A program made the translations under genes and the position numbers. Source: Paraburkholderia sacchari (lineage in GTDB: Bacteria; Pseudomonadota; Gammaproteobacteria; Burkholderiales; Burkholderiaceae). From it: 64,000 nucleotides of DNA. The DNA lies in the NCBI RefSeq assembly GCF_000785435.2, contig NZ_JTDB02000005.1, positions 364,955-428,954 on the forward strand, in the 5' to 3' direction. Within the stretch, counting starts at the first letter, position 1. The number at the start of each line of letters is the position of its first letter. Below, one piece after another: positions 16,731-25,081 of the stretch. The notes below the pieces were generated by a model. That model saw only the letters and a list, made by a program, of their open reading frames with translations. It searched no databases and was not told the DNA's origin.

Positions 16731-18305
16731 ATGAAGGAAGGCGCATCGCACTCCCGCTCGCGCTGGCTGCCTTCGCTCGTCTGGACCATTCCGCTTGTCG
16801 CTGCCTTGGTTGGCGTTGCGCTGATCGTCTGGTCAGTGCACTCGCGCGGCCCAACTGTCACGATCAGCTTTGCTACCGCCGGAGGGCTCGAGCGCGGCAA
16901 AACCCGCATCAAATCCAAGTCCGTCGACATCGGCATTGTTCGCGCGATCAGGCTTTCTCACGACCTCTCGCGCGTGCTGGTTACCGTCGAGCTAACCAGG
17001 GAGGCGGGCAAATTCACGGCGAAGGACAGCCGCTTCTGGGTGGTCGCCCCAAGAGTTGGCGCAAGTGGCGTATCGGGGCTCTCGGCATTGCTGAACGGCC
17101 CGTACATTGAAGCCGACGCCGGCCGGTCGAACGAGCAGGCAAGCGATTTCGTCGGCCTGGAGGCGCCGCCCGCCGTGACCATCGATGAAAAGGGCCATCG
17201 CTACCGGCTGCGCGCCGAAACGCTCGGCGCGCTTGACGTCGGCTCGCCCATTTTTTACCGGAGAGATCGGGTTGGTCAGGTGATCGGCTATTCGATTGGC
17301 GAGGACGGTGCGAGCGTCAACGTCGACGTGTTTGTGAAGGCGCCCTTCGACCAGTATGTGATGACGAACACGCGATGGTGGCGAGAGAGTGGCGTGAAGG
17401 TGAAAATCGCCTCGAACGGCATCAATATCGACACGCAGTCGCTCGCAAGCATCCTTGCGGGAGGGCTCGCATTCGAAGCACGGGCGGATAGTCCGCCACA
17501 GCCTGAAGCCCCCGACAACATGGCATTCGCTCTGGCGGCTAACGAGGTCGATGCAATGCGCGAGCCGGACGGCTTGCCGCTGCGCGTGGTGATGTATTTC
17601 GATCAGTCGCTTCGCGGGCTCGCGGTGGGCGCACCGGTGGACTTTCAGGGAATCGTGATCGGCGAGGTGACGCACATCGGCGTCGATTACGATCGCCGCA
17701 AGCATGCTTTCATCATGCCGGTGAGCATGAATTTGTACCCGCAACGCCTGCGGCGCCTTTCGCACGGCAAATTTCCTGAAACGCGCTCGCTCGAGGGTAT
17801 AACGGCGATAAAGGCCATGGTCGCGCGCGGCTTGCGCGGACAATTGCGCATCGCCAACGTGCTAACGGGGCGGCTCTATGTGGCGCTGAATGTTTTCCCC
17901 GAGGCCAAGCCCGCCAAGGCAGACTTCGATAACGACGCGATCGAACTGCCGACCGTGCCAAGCAAGATCCTCGCGCTGCAAAGCCAGGCCGGCGAAATGG
18001 TGGCAAAGCTCGACAAGATTCCACTCGATGAAATGGGCATGAACCTGAACACGTCATTGAAAGGCGTAGACCAGACGACTACGCATTTCAGCAATGAGGT
18101 CCTGCCGCCATTGAGCGGCAGCCTGGACTCAGCCCAAAAGTCGCTTGCTGGAGCGGGGGCGCTCTTGCAGCAAGACTCGCCATTCCATGTGGAGATGCAT
18201 CGGACCTTGCAGGGCCTCACACCCACGTTGCAGTATTTCAACGCCATGGCGGATTATCTGGAGCGCCATCCTGAATCGCTGCTTCGGGGAAAAAGCGGGC
18301 AATAA
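16731..18305 (+). CDS. pqiB: PqiB-like MCE-domain intermembrane transport protein
   Basis: 524 residues. One N-terminal transmembrane helix (SLVWTIPLVAALVGVALIVW), then three MCE domains: VTISFATAGGLERGKTRIKS near residue 46, a second after GHRYRLRAETLGALDVGSPI, and a third around LRVVMYFDQSLRGLAVGAPV; then a C-terminal helical tail. PqiB proteins form periplasm-spanning tubes that move phospholipids between the membranes. A pqiA inner-membrane gene normally precedes it and a pqiC lipoprotein follows; neither is adjacent here, so it is an orphan copy. The ATG at 16731 lacks a strong ribosome site. Confidence 0.85.
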   Translation: MKEGASHSRSRWLPSLVWTIPLVAALVGVALIVWSVHSRGPTVTISFATAGGLERGKTRIKSKSVDIGIVRAIRLSHDLSRVLVTVELTREAGKFTAKDSRFWVVAPRVGASGVSGLSALLNGPYIEADAGRSNEQASDFVGLEAPPAVTIDEKGHRYRLRAETLGALDVGSPIFYRRDRVGQVIGYSIGEDGASVNVDVFVKAPFDQYVMTNTRWWRESGVKVKIASNGINIDTQSLASILAGGLAFEARADSPPQPEAPDNMAFALAANEVDAMREPDGLPLRVVMYFDQSLRGLAVGAPVDFQGIVIGEVTHIGVDYDRRKHAFIMPVSMNLYPQRLRRLSHGKFPETRSLEGITAIKAMVARGLRGQLRIANVLTGRLYVALNVFPEAKPAKADFDNDAIELPTVPSKILALQSQAGEMVAKLDKIPLDEMGMNLNTSLKGVDQTTTHFSNEVLPPLSGSLDSAQKSLAGAGALLQQDSPFHVEMHRTLQGLTPTLQYFNAMADYLERHPESLLRGKSGQ

Positions 18306-18338
18306 GCCGTAAGCGGGAATTTTACGCAAGGGCTTATT
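18301..18338. terminator. hairpin between convergent genes
   Basis: AATAAGCC (18301-18308) pairs with GGCTTATT (18331-18338), and GTAA/TTAC can pair inside. It overlaps the pqiB-like stop codon and lies 3 bp from the stop of the convergent TAXI gene, so it could serve both as a two-way terminator. The internal loop makes it imperfect. Confidence 0.45.
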
Positions 18339-18340
18339 GC

Positions 18341-19687
18341 CTATTCCTTCGCTCTCTGCGCAACCTGCGCGATGCGGTCGCGCACGACACCGATTGCCTG
18401 CTTCAGTGCATAAACGTCCTGAAAGTAGCGATAGGGAATCCGAATCCGGCTGGCATTTGCATCGATGTTTTCGATCTCGTCGCGCCATTGCGCAATCTGC
18501 GCGCGCGACGGCTCGCGGTTGTTCCACACTTCATCTTCCAGCGCCTTGATTTCGCGGTACCAGACCACGAGCCGCTTTTTCATCCGCGTTTCCACCATGC
18601 GAGGCAATGCCTGAAGCAGGCCGATCAAGAGCGCCGCGAACGGCACGAGAATCAATAGCCGACGTTCGATCAGACTCGCGAGCCAGAAGGGCAGATAGCG
18701 ATACAAAAACGGCTGGCCGGATTTGAAATAGCGGGTGCTTTCGTCGGAGATCGGAAATTCTTCGGTGCGCAGGTTCGGAAACGTGCCGATCGGCGTGAAG
18801 TAATCTTCGCCGCCGTGAATGGTGTGGGCCGCGTCGAGCAGGAGATAGACAAGCGCCGGATGCATCGTGTCTTTCGATACGAGCAATGCCGTTGCCGCGA
18901 GCAGCGTGACGTCGGTGCGTGGCAGATCCTCTGCGACACTGGTGGACGCGCGCGGCAAGACAATTTTTGAAAGCGACGGGAATTTCTGAACCAGCGCGTC
19001 GGCCTGCGCGAAATTCATCAACTTCAGTTGCTTGTCATTCAGCAGTGTTTGCTGCATTTGGGCGTCGGGTCTGCCAATGAAGAACGCCGCGTCGATCTGG
19101 CCGCTTTCGAGGCCCTGATAAGCCGCGGGCGCATCCATTTGCAGCAGTGTGGAATTCTCGCTCGTGATGCCGCTATAACCGAGCAGTACCTTCGCAACGT
19201 TGAGCAAGCCGCTGCCGGGTACGCCCATGGAAATTCTCTTGCCGCGCAGTTGAGTCAGCCGGTCGACCGTGGTGTCGCCGCGATAGAACACCCAGATCGG
19301 TTCATATGACACGGCGGCAATCGTCTGCAGACCGTCCGATGCCTGCGGACTGGTCGTGCCCGATTGGATGAAACCGACTTCATAGGCGCTGTTCGGGTCC
19401 CGCAGCCGCTCATAGTTGTCCACCGAGCCGGATGAACTGCGGATGTCGAGTTTGATGCCCGCATGCTTCAGGATGGGCGCATAACGATCCGCAAAGCCGC
19501 GATAGATGCCGTTGTCCGCACCGGTGGTGATGACGATGGTGTGCTGGAAGGCAGGGGCGATCACGATTGTCAGTATCCCGCCAAGCACCGCTAACAAAGC
19601 GATTGTCCCGACGATCAAAAGGCGCCGCTTCGCCCGGGTCATGGGCGGTTTCTGGCTGCGGTGCAGCGAGGGATTGGGTCTGGACAT
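18341..19687 (-). CDS. TAXI-family solute-binding protein, membrane anchored at both ends
   Basis: 448 residues. N-terminal membrane segment LLIVGTIALLAVLGGILTIV, then a TAXI (TRAP-associated extracytoplasmic immunogenic) binding domain: ITTGADNGIYRGFADRYAPI, SSGSVDNYERL, EVGFIQSGTT, GKRISMGVPGSG and IDAAFFIGRP. A second hydrophobic segment near residue 345 (LILVPFAALLIGLLQALP) is followed by a basic helical cytoplasmic tail of about 80 residues. No TRAP permease gene is adjacent. The double anchoring and tail suggest sensing or scaffold work rather than plain uptake; inference. Confidence 0.82.
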   Translation of the reverse strand: MSRPNPSLHRSQKPPMTRAKRRLLIVGTIALLAVLGGILTIVIAPAFQHTIVITTGADNGIYRGFADRYAPILKHAGIKLDIRSSSGSVDNYERLRDPNSAYEVGFIQSGTTSPQASDGLQTIAAVSYEPIWVFYRGDTTVDRLTQLRGKRISMGVPGSGLLNVAKVLLGYSGITSENSTLLQMDAPAAYQGLESGQIDAAFFIGRPDAQMQQTLLNDKQLKLMNFAQADALVQKFPSLSKIVLPRASTSVAEDLPRTDVTLLAATALLVSKDTMHPALVYLLLDAAHTIHGGEDYFTPIGTFPNLRTEEFPISDESTRYFKSGQPFLYRYLPFWLASLIERRLLILVPFAALLIGLLQALPRMVETRMKKRLVVWYREIKALEDEVWNNREPSRAQIAQWRDEIENIDANASRIRIPYRYFQDVYALKQAIGVVRDRIAQVAQRAKE

Positions 19688-19947
19688 CCGTGACTCGCTT
19701 CTCCAGTTTTATCGCGGCAAGCAACGCGATAACCCATGATTCGTTATGGTGAAAACGCTGGCGTTACCAATGATTCGAAACAAGACTGCTTTATCCAGCG
19801 ACAGATTATGGCGTATTTTTCATTCGCCATTGCACTGGATGCGTTACGAATGGCTTGCGTGGCCTGCCACACATTAAACCAGTTTCTTCTGTTGAACCCC
19901 GGTCTTCAGGGTCTACATTGGCGTACGGAAACGACGTTACCGAAAGG

Positions 19948-20767
19948 GGTTCTGTCGCAACAAGACGGTCTGATATGCTGAGGTCATGAAAGCGGAGGCG
20001 ACAGGGACGATGATCAACGGGATGAACGCAGCGCTCAGGCGGGTGCTCAAGCGCTTGCATTATCCGCTGGACGTGATGCTGCTGCGCGTGTGCTGGTACG
20101 TGGCCTATCCGCTGAGCCTGCGAAATCTCGAAGAGATGATGTCGGAGCGCGGAGTGTCGGTCGACCATTCAACCGTGCACCGGTGGGCGTTGAAGTTGCT
20201 GCCGGTGATGGAGAAGCTTTTTCGGAAGCGCAAGCGCCCAGTGAGCAAAAGCTGGAGAATGGACGAGACCTACATCAAGATCAACGGCTAGTGGCGATAC
20301 CTGTATCGGGCTGTGGACAAGGACGGCAACACGGTCGATTTCCTACTGCGCGCTCATCGTGACAAGGTCGCGGCGCGCCGATACTTCGAGAAGGCGATCA
20401 GGCACAACGGCGAGCCCGGGACGGTAACCATCGACAAAAGCGGAGCCAACCCGGCGGCGCTCGAGAGTATTAACGCCGGCCGGGAGCTGCCCATCAAGGT
20501 ACGTCAGGCGAAGTACGTGAACAACATTGTGGAACAGGATCATCGGGCGATCAAACGCCGAACGCGACCCATGATGGGCGTCAAGGATTTCCGATGTGCC
20601 CGCATTCTGCCCGGCGGCATAGAGTTGATGCATATGATCGTCAAGGGGCAAATGCAGACCGACGGTTTGAAACAGACACCTGCCAATCAATTTTACTCGC
20701 TTAACAAATAAGGAATCCTATTTTCTAAGGATTGCCGATCCTCGTCGCACCTTATCGCGACAAAACC
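19948..20767 (+). mobile_element. IS6-family (IS26-like) insertion sequence, transposase with nonsense codon
   Basis: 820 bp, the typical IS6 size. Terminal inverted repeats: GGTTCTGTCGCAACAAG at 19948-19964 and, reversed, GGTTTTGTCGCGATAAG at 20751-20767. One transposase gene in between. I see no matching 8-bp target duplication: the flanks are CCGAAAGG on the left and GCCACGAA on the right. That suggests an old insertion or recombination between copies. It lies 65 bp beyond the 3' end of the channel gene. Confidence 0.85.
19986..20711 (+). pseudogene. IS6-family transposase interrupted by an amber codon
   Basis: DDE transposase of the IS26/IS240 type. N-terminal LKRLHYPLDVMLLRVCWYVA and SLRNLEEMM (zinc/HTH region), first catalytic Asp in SWRMDETYIKI, second in TVTIDKSGANPAAL, catalytic Glu in NNIVEQDHRAIKRR, and a normal C-terminus. 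Translation stops at TAG 20289-20291, right after KING; the family has a Glu (GAG) here, so one G-to-T change explains it. Everything downstream stays in the same frame. Inactive unless read through. Confidence 0.9.
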
Positions 20768-20832
20768 GCCACGAAAGCTACGTCAAAGTCAGCAACCTGT
20801 TGGATGCCTATTTGCTCCCTGAGCTACGGTGG

Positions 20833-21273
20833 CTACTCGCTCTGCAACCGGGCATTGTGGTACTTGATCACATCCATTACCGCAGCCGTCATCACCGAGG
20901 TTGAGACTCCGAACATAAGGATGCCGTTGGCAGCTTCAATTGGACCGAGCATGCGCCACTGCTTGGACATGACAATGTCGCCGTAGCCCAGGGTGATGAA
21001 ATTGACCGCGGAGTGGTACAGAGCAGTGGCGAAATCGGAAAATTCGCCTAAGAACATGAACAGCGCCGCCCAGACTGCCATTTGGGCGAAATTGCAGAGC
21101 AAGGTCAGCAGCATCACGGTTATCAATAGCAGGACGTCCACCCACAGCAAATCTTGACCCTTAACGTTGCGCCGGAAGCGCGCATACCGGCGCAGGCAGA
21201 CGGCTACCACCACCCCTTGGAGCAGCAGGCACAGGATCATGGCAGGAGCGGCGGCCAGTACATTTTGTAGCAT
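20833..21273 (-). CDS. two-helix potassium channel-like protein
   Basis: 146 residues: three hydrophobic stretches (about 8-27, 43-66, 112-135) and a pore loop with the selectivity filter TLGYGD (94-99). This is the Ion_trans_2 (KcsA-like) fold without a C-terminal RCK or nucleotide-binding domain. The extra N-terminal helix makes it larger than a minimal 2TM pore. The ATG at 21273 has GGAG upstream and matches the first hydrophobic segment; the open frame extends further without support. Inner membrane; K+ selectivity is inferred from the filter. Confidence 0.85.
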   Translation of the reverse strand: MLQNVLAAAPAMILCLLLQGVVVAVCLRRYARFRRNVKGQDLLWVDVLLLITVMLLTLLCNFAQMAVWAALFMFLGEFSDFATALYHSAVNFITLGYGDIVMSKQWRMLGPIEAANGILMFGVSTSVMTAAVMDVIKYHNARLQSE

Positions 21274-21360
21274 GATTGACTCCGTCTTCGGGGGAGGAGC
21301 ACTGGGACATACGACGCCGCATTGGGGCCACGCGGATCGCAAGTTCCAACCTTTTGTGAC

Positions 21361-21567
21361 CTAAGTGCGAATTGTCCGCCGGTCAGCGCGTGCCGGTTCC
21401 CAGCCAATAGCCGACGCAGGTACTGCCGCATTAGGCAGCACGAAGTCTTCGCCAAGACCCGTAGCGAGTTTGAGCAACGCGGGAAGGCCGCCGGCGGAAG
21501 CACCGGCCACCACGACGTCGTCGCTCGCTTCGCTTGCGGAGGTGTCATAGGGATGCACGACGCATTC
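21361..21567 (-). pseudogene. CheB-type methylesterase N-terminal remnant
   Basis: A frame ending at 21361 reads SEASDDVVVAGASAGGLPAL, then LKLATGLGEDFVLP, matching the start of the CheB methylesterase domain (VxxGASAGG..AL..L...LP), including the oxyanion/catalytic serine loop GASAGG. After that the sequence leaves the family and stops after about 25 more residues; the catalytic His and Asp are missing. No usable start exists in this frame, and the only local ATG (MTPPQAKR) is in another frame. A degraded chemotaxis-type gene. Confidence 0.6.
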
Positions 21568-21979
21568 ATAGCGGCCTCGCTTGCACTGCGACGATGGGCC
21601 GTCAGCAAATCGCCATCGTCTGGCGGCCAGGATTCCCGGAATGCAGCCATCATACGGCGGTCCGCCGTGCAGAGGAAACGTTTCACATCCCGGCAGCGCC
21701 ATGCGCCGGCTCCGCTCAACTTCAGAAGCCGGCATCCCACATCTTGTGCGACGCAGTGACCGGTATCGATCACGCAGGTGGTCTACATGGGGGAGGTTGA
21801 GCTTCCCGCAGAAACTCCGGTGATGGAGGCAGGCATGCAGGCGTGGCCCAAGCTCGCAGCGCCCGTTCGCTGACAGACATACAGACTTGGCGCATTCGAA
21901 CAGAATCCGGCTCACACCCAATACAGACCCGCCTGTCAATGCGCAAGTCGGGCGCTATCAGCACACCCGGGGAGAGCAC

Positions 21980-22639
21980 ATGCAAACCTTTCGTTTTCGG
22001 CCATCCGCTCTGGGTGGTTTGCTCGCGGCGTTCACGTTTGCTGCTGCATCCGCAGCTTCAGCCCATACCAGCGTGCCAGGGAGCGGGACCGCCGGCACGG
22101 CCATCTATGGCATAGCCCTGTACAAACCCTTCACCGCGATGCCAGAGTGCCCCTTCAAGCCGAACAGCTATCCGGGCACCGACAACACCTACACGGACGA
22201 AACCCCGCACCCGTGCTTTGAACACGCCGACCGCTCGCTGATTGGCACGGCTCCTGCCGGTACAGAGATGCTCGACGTCATGTACCCAGTGGGCCATTGT
22301 CCCGAGATGTACACCAGCCTGCGCATCAGTCTCATCGAGGGCATTGTGCACGGCGTCTACCTGTTGACGCCGGGAGTCGACACGCAGCTACATGACTATG
22401 CATTCCTGGAGTACAAGTTCGGCAAACCCCAGGTCAAACGCTCCGTCATCGTGCAAGACCGGATGCGCGGCACCTACCAGGTCATCAAGGCGAGTTGGCA
22501 ACGGCCAGGCGGCGTCTCACTGTCGTTCACCGGCGCGGCCGACGCGCCTAACGCTGGAGAATTCACGGCAAGGACGCCGCAGGAGGGTGCGCGGCAGCAG
22601 GAGCAGTATGACCAGCAGCAAGGCGTGCCAAAGCTGTAA
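21980..22639 (+). CDS. secreted protein of unknown function
   Basis: 219 residues. Signal peptide MQTFRFRPSALGGLLAAFTF ending ASAASAHTS. The mature part has several Cys (CPFKPNSY, HPCFEHADRS, GHCPEMYTS) and aromatic/charged beta-type sequence, with a Gln-rich tail (QQEQYDQQQG). GGGGAGAGCAC before the ATG at 21980 decides the start over an earlier in-frame ATG at 21887. No known domain; the conserved-looking cysteines suggest disulfides in the periplasm. Confidence 0.7.
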   Translation: MQTFRFRPSALGGLLAAFTFAAASAASAHTSVPGSGTAGTAIYGIALYKPFTAMPECPFKPNSYPGTDNTYTDETPHPCFEHADRSLIGTAPAGTEMLDVMYPVGHCPEMYTSLRISLIEGIVHGVYLLTPGVDTQLHDYAFLEYKFGKPQVKRSVIVQDRMRGTYQVIKASWQRPGGVSLSFTGAADAPNAGEFTARTPQEGARQQEQYDQQQGVPKL

Positions 22640-22722
22640 CGCTGCGGCCGGGCGGGCAAGCGCCGGTGGCGCTGCACGCCAGGGCGGCAGGCGTGCTCCC
22701 GGCGTTGCCGGCAGTCTCCGGC

Positions 22723-23127
22723 TCACTTCCCGTTCACCTGCAACGTCAGGCCGTTGTGCACCTCGCGTACGCCAGCGACATCACGCGCCACATCGACCGC
22801 GAGGTCGATCTGGATGATGTCGGGCACGGTGCCCAGCAGCGTCACGACGCCGTCGATGGCCGTGACGTTGATGCCGTCGACATCGAGCCCACGCGTGCGT
22901 GAAAGCTGGCGCATGACAACTTTACGCAGCGCCCGGTTGGCTGACTTCTCGGCTTTCGTGGCCTTCATATATGTGGTGGCCGGAGCATCGCTCACCGCAA
23001 CGGACTGCGACGCCATTGGCAACGAGTTGCCGTTTGCCGCTTGCGCATGCACGTCGATTGCGCTCGCCGCTGTGAAAAAGGCCATGCAGAGCGCAACTGG
23101 GTAAATAGCCGAATAAGTGGATTTCAA
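22723..23127 (-). CDS. BON-domain periplasmic protein
   Basis: 134 residues. A signal peptide (MAFFTAASAIDVHAQA) is followed by one BON domain: ANRALRKVVMRQLSRTRGLD, GINVTAIDGVVTLLGTVPD, IDLAVDVARDVAGVREVHNG. BON domains bind phospholipid membranes and occur in OsmY-type envelope stress proteins. It starts 15 nt after the stop of the porin gene, so the two are co-transcribed. Confidence 0.9.
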   Translation of the reverse strand: MKSTYSAIYPVALCMAFFTAASAIDVHAQAANGNSLPMASQSVAVSDAPATTYMKATKAEKSANRALRKVVMRQLSRTRGLDVDGINVTAIDGVVTLLGTVPDIIQIDLAVDVARDVAGVREVHNGLTLQVNGK

Positions 23128-23142
23128 TGAGTTTCTCCCTGA

Positions 23143-24222
23143 TCAGAACGAGTGACGTATGCCGACCGTCGCGCCCACCGTTGTGCCGGAAACGCCATAT
23201 AGGGCACCGTTGACCGACAAGCCCGTGTTCATCGCTCCGTGGTTGTTCACGGAGGCGACCTGTGCGTAGAGTGTGGTCCGCTTCGAGAGGAAATAGCTTG
23301 CCCCGAGCGCGGCCAGCAGCGAATGGTTGGCCGTGTGATTACGGTCGCTGGTGACCCACACTCCGCCGTCGAGGTCCAGCGCGGGTGTCACGTACCACGA
23401 CAGGCCGCCGCCGTAGACGTTGTTGTTAAACATGCCGGCGACCTTGTAGTTGACGAACGATGCTTTTACCGTGACTGCGCCGAACTTGAATGCCGCGCCG
23501 AGCGTGCGGCCCTCGGCAGCAAGGCTGGTGGGTGTGGGCGTGGGATTTGCGGCGCCGCTGTTGCCATCGAAGATCGCTGCATTGATCATGAAGCCCGCGT
23601 ACTCGTACTTGGCGCTGGCAGAGTATTGCCGGCCCGCCCGGAAATCGCCGGGCTTGCCGCCGAACGAATACAGGAGACTGGTCTGCAGACCCCAAAGCTC
23701 CGGGCTCGTATACGAGATCGAACTCGCGCTGAAAATACTCGTGCCGAGAAAGTTGTCGACGAGATTGACGCCGCCGCTGCCGAAGAACGACATGTTGCGC
23801 GGGTCGGATGCGTACAGGGCAAGGAAGAACGGCGAGAATTGCAGACCGGTCTTCACTTCGCCGTAGCGGCTGTCGAGCGCGATCCACGCCTCACAGCCGA
23901 ACAGGTTGCCGTTACAGTGCGCGAGTGCTCCGTTGGCAATGCTGATCCCGCTTTCGAGCTTGAATTTGGCTTGCAGTCCGCCGCCAAGATCCTCGCTGCC
24001 GAGTAGTCCGAACTGCGAATACGACGACCCACCATCGATCATTGAAAACTGCTTGCCGGCGTTGCTACCCGTGGTGGCGTCGAGCGTCTTGTTCGTGTAA
24101 AGCATACCGCCATCGATGATGCCAAACACCGTGACATGGCTCTGCGCGTGCGCCGATCCACAGATCAGCAGGCCTGCCGCCCAGCCGGCAATGCGCTGGG
24201 CGCGCGTTCTATGTTGCAGCAT
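23143..24222 (-). CDS. Gram-negative porin (Burkholderia type)
   Basis: 359 residues. Signal peptide ending CGSAHAQS; 16-stranded porin features VTVFGIIDGGMLYTNK, GGSSYSQFGLLGSEDLGGGL (the classical eyelet/L3-side signature), CEAWIALDSRYGEVKTGLQF; and the C-terminal GIRHSF with terminal Phe needed for BAM assembly. Trimeric outer-membrane channel. Upstream gene of the porin-BON pair; its promoter lies in 24223-24371. Confidence 0.93.
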   Translation of the reverse strand: MLQHRTRAQRIAGWAAGLLICGSAHAQSHVTVFGIIDGGMLYTNKTLDATTGSNAGKQFSMIDGGSSYSQFGLLGSEDLGGGLQAKFKLESGISIANGALAHCNGNLFGCEAWIALDSRYGEVKTGLQFSPFFLALYASDPRNMSFFGSGGVNLVDNFLGTSIFSASSISYTSPELWGLQTSLLYSFGGKPGDFRAGRQYSASAKYEYAGFMINAAIFDGNSGAANPTPTPTSLAAEGRTLGAAFKFGAVTVKASFVNYKVAGMFNNNVYGGGLSWYVTPALDLDGGVWVTSDRNHTANHSLLAALGASYFLSKRTTLYAQVASVNNHGAMNTGLSVNGALYGVSGTTVGATVGIRHSF

Positions 24223-24371
24223 GAAATGTCTCCCCCTTACGTCTTCGTCTGCGCGAATTGCAAGAAGTCAATGGATAAAATATATGGAGTGCGAATTACA
24301 TACGATGATTTGCCACGCGGTTCGCGGCGGCGGACACCGGTGCGCGATGCGCAGGTGTCCGCGCGCCGCCG

Positions 24372-24497
24372 TTAGATCGCCCAGCCGCCGTCGATTGCGA
24401 TCTCGGACCCGGTGATGAACGCGCTATCGTCGCTCGACAGGAAAGCCACCAGTGCGGCAACTTCGTCGGGCGTGCCGTGGCGCTTCAGCGGTGCTCC
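24372..24497 (-). pseudogene. short-chain dehydrogenase C-terminal fragment
   Basis: Forty-one codons reading GAPLKRHGTPDEVAALVAFL, then SSDDSAFITGSEIAIDGGWAI, then stop: the unmistakable C-terminus of a classical SDR (conserved ITG and DGG). All the Rossmann core and the Ser-Tyr-Lys site are gone; upstream sequence in this frame overlaps the SnoaL-like gene and is not protein-like. A scar of a dehydrogenase once part of this catabolic cluster. Confidence 0.8.
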
Positions 24498-24540
24498 GTG
24501 CTTTTTAGTCTGAAGTGAAAACACCGGGACCGGGCGTGCA

Positions 24541-24990
24541 TCAGTAGCGGCGTGCGCTGTCTTTCGCGAGCCACGGATAGCGTGCCGTATCGGCGCCGGC
24601 ATAGTCCGGGTCGAGATAGATGTGGCAGCGCTGGATCTTGAAGTCGCGGATTTCGAACACATCGCACCAGCGTCCCGCGTGGGAAGTGCCCGCGCGCCAC
24701 GTTTCGCCGCTCTTGAGCCGGCCGTGCGAGGTCGCTTCGACCACGACGAGATCGCCTTGCTGGATGAAATTGGCATACGTCACGTCATGGCCAATTTCCG
24801 CAAGAATGCCAAGCAGGTCGTCGAACAGCCTGGCGATCTCGCTGCGGCCGTTCGCGATGCCCCATTTCGGGAAATACACCTGGGCGTGCTCGTCGAAGAG
24901 GCTCAGGATCTCGTCGCCGCGATCCATGCGCTTGAAGTATTCGAGTGCCACAGCTTTGCGTTGCTCATCGGTCATTGACTGGATCTGCAT
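24541..24990 (-). CDS. SnoaL-like / NTF2-fold protein
   Basis: 149 residues with the cone-shaped NTF2-like fold: ALEYFKRMDRGDEILSLFDE, DHAQVYFPKWGIANG equivalent, FDDLLGILAEIGHDV, and WCDVFEIRDFKIQRCHIYLD. Members are isomerases, hydrolases or dehydratases on cyclic or steroid-like substrates. GGAGACACCC fixes the ATG at 24990. It lies 91 bp after the flavin dehydrogenase gene, same strand, so a shared pathway is likely. Confidence 0.82.
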   Translation of the reverse strand: MQIQSMTDEQRKAVALEYFKRMDRGDEILSLFDEHAQVYFPKWGIANGRSEIARLFDDLLGILAEIGHDVTYANFIQQGDLVVVEATSHGRLKSGETWRAGTSHAGRWCDVFEIRDFKIQRCHIYLDPDYAGADTARYPWLAKDSARRY

Positions 24991-25081
24991 GGGTGTCTCC
25001 TTGGGATGCGCAGCGGATGGCAATTGCCGCTGCGGCGGGGTGATATCAACAGTGTGAAGGTGTCCTGATGCGGGTTCGCGC

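Noticed and set aside
23239..24006. 255-codon plus-strand frame over the porin
   Set aside because: Antisense to a well-supported porin; no motif.
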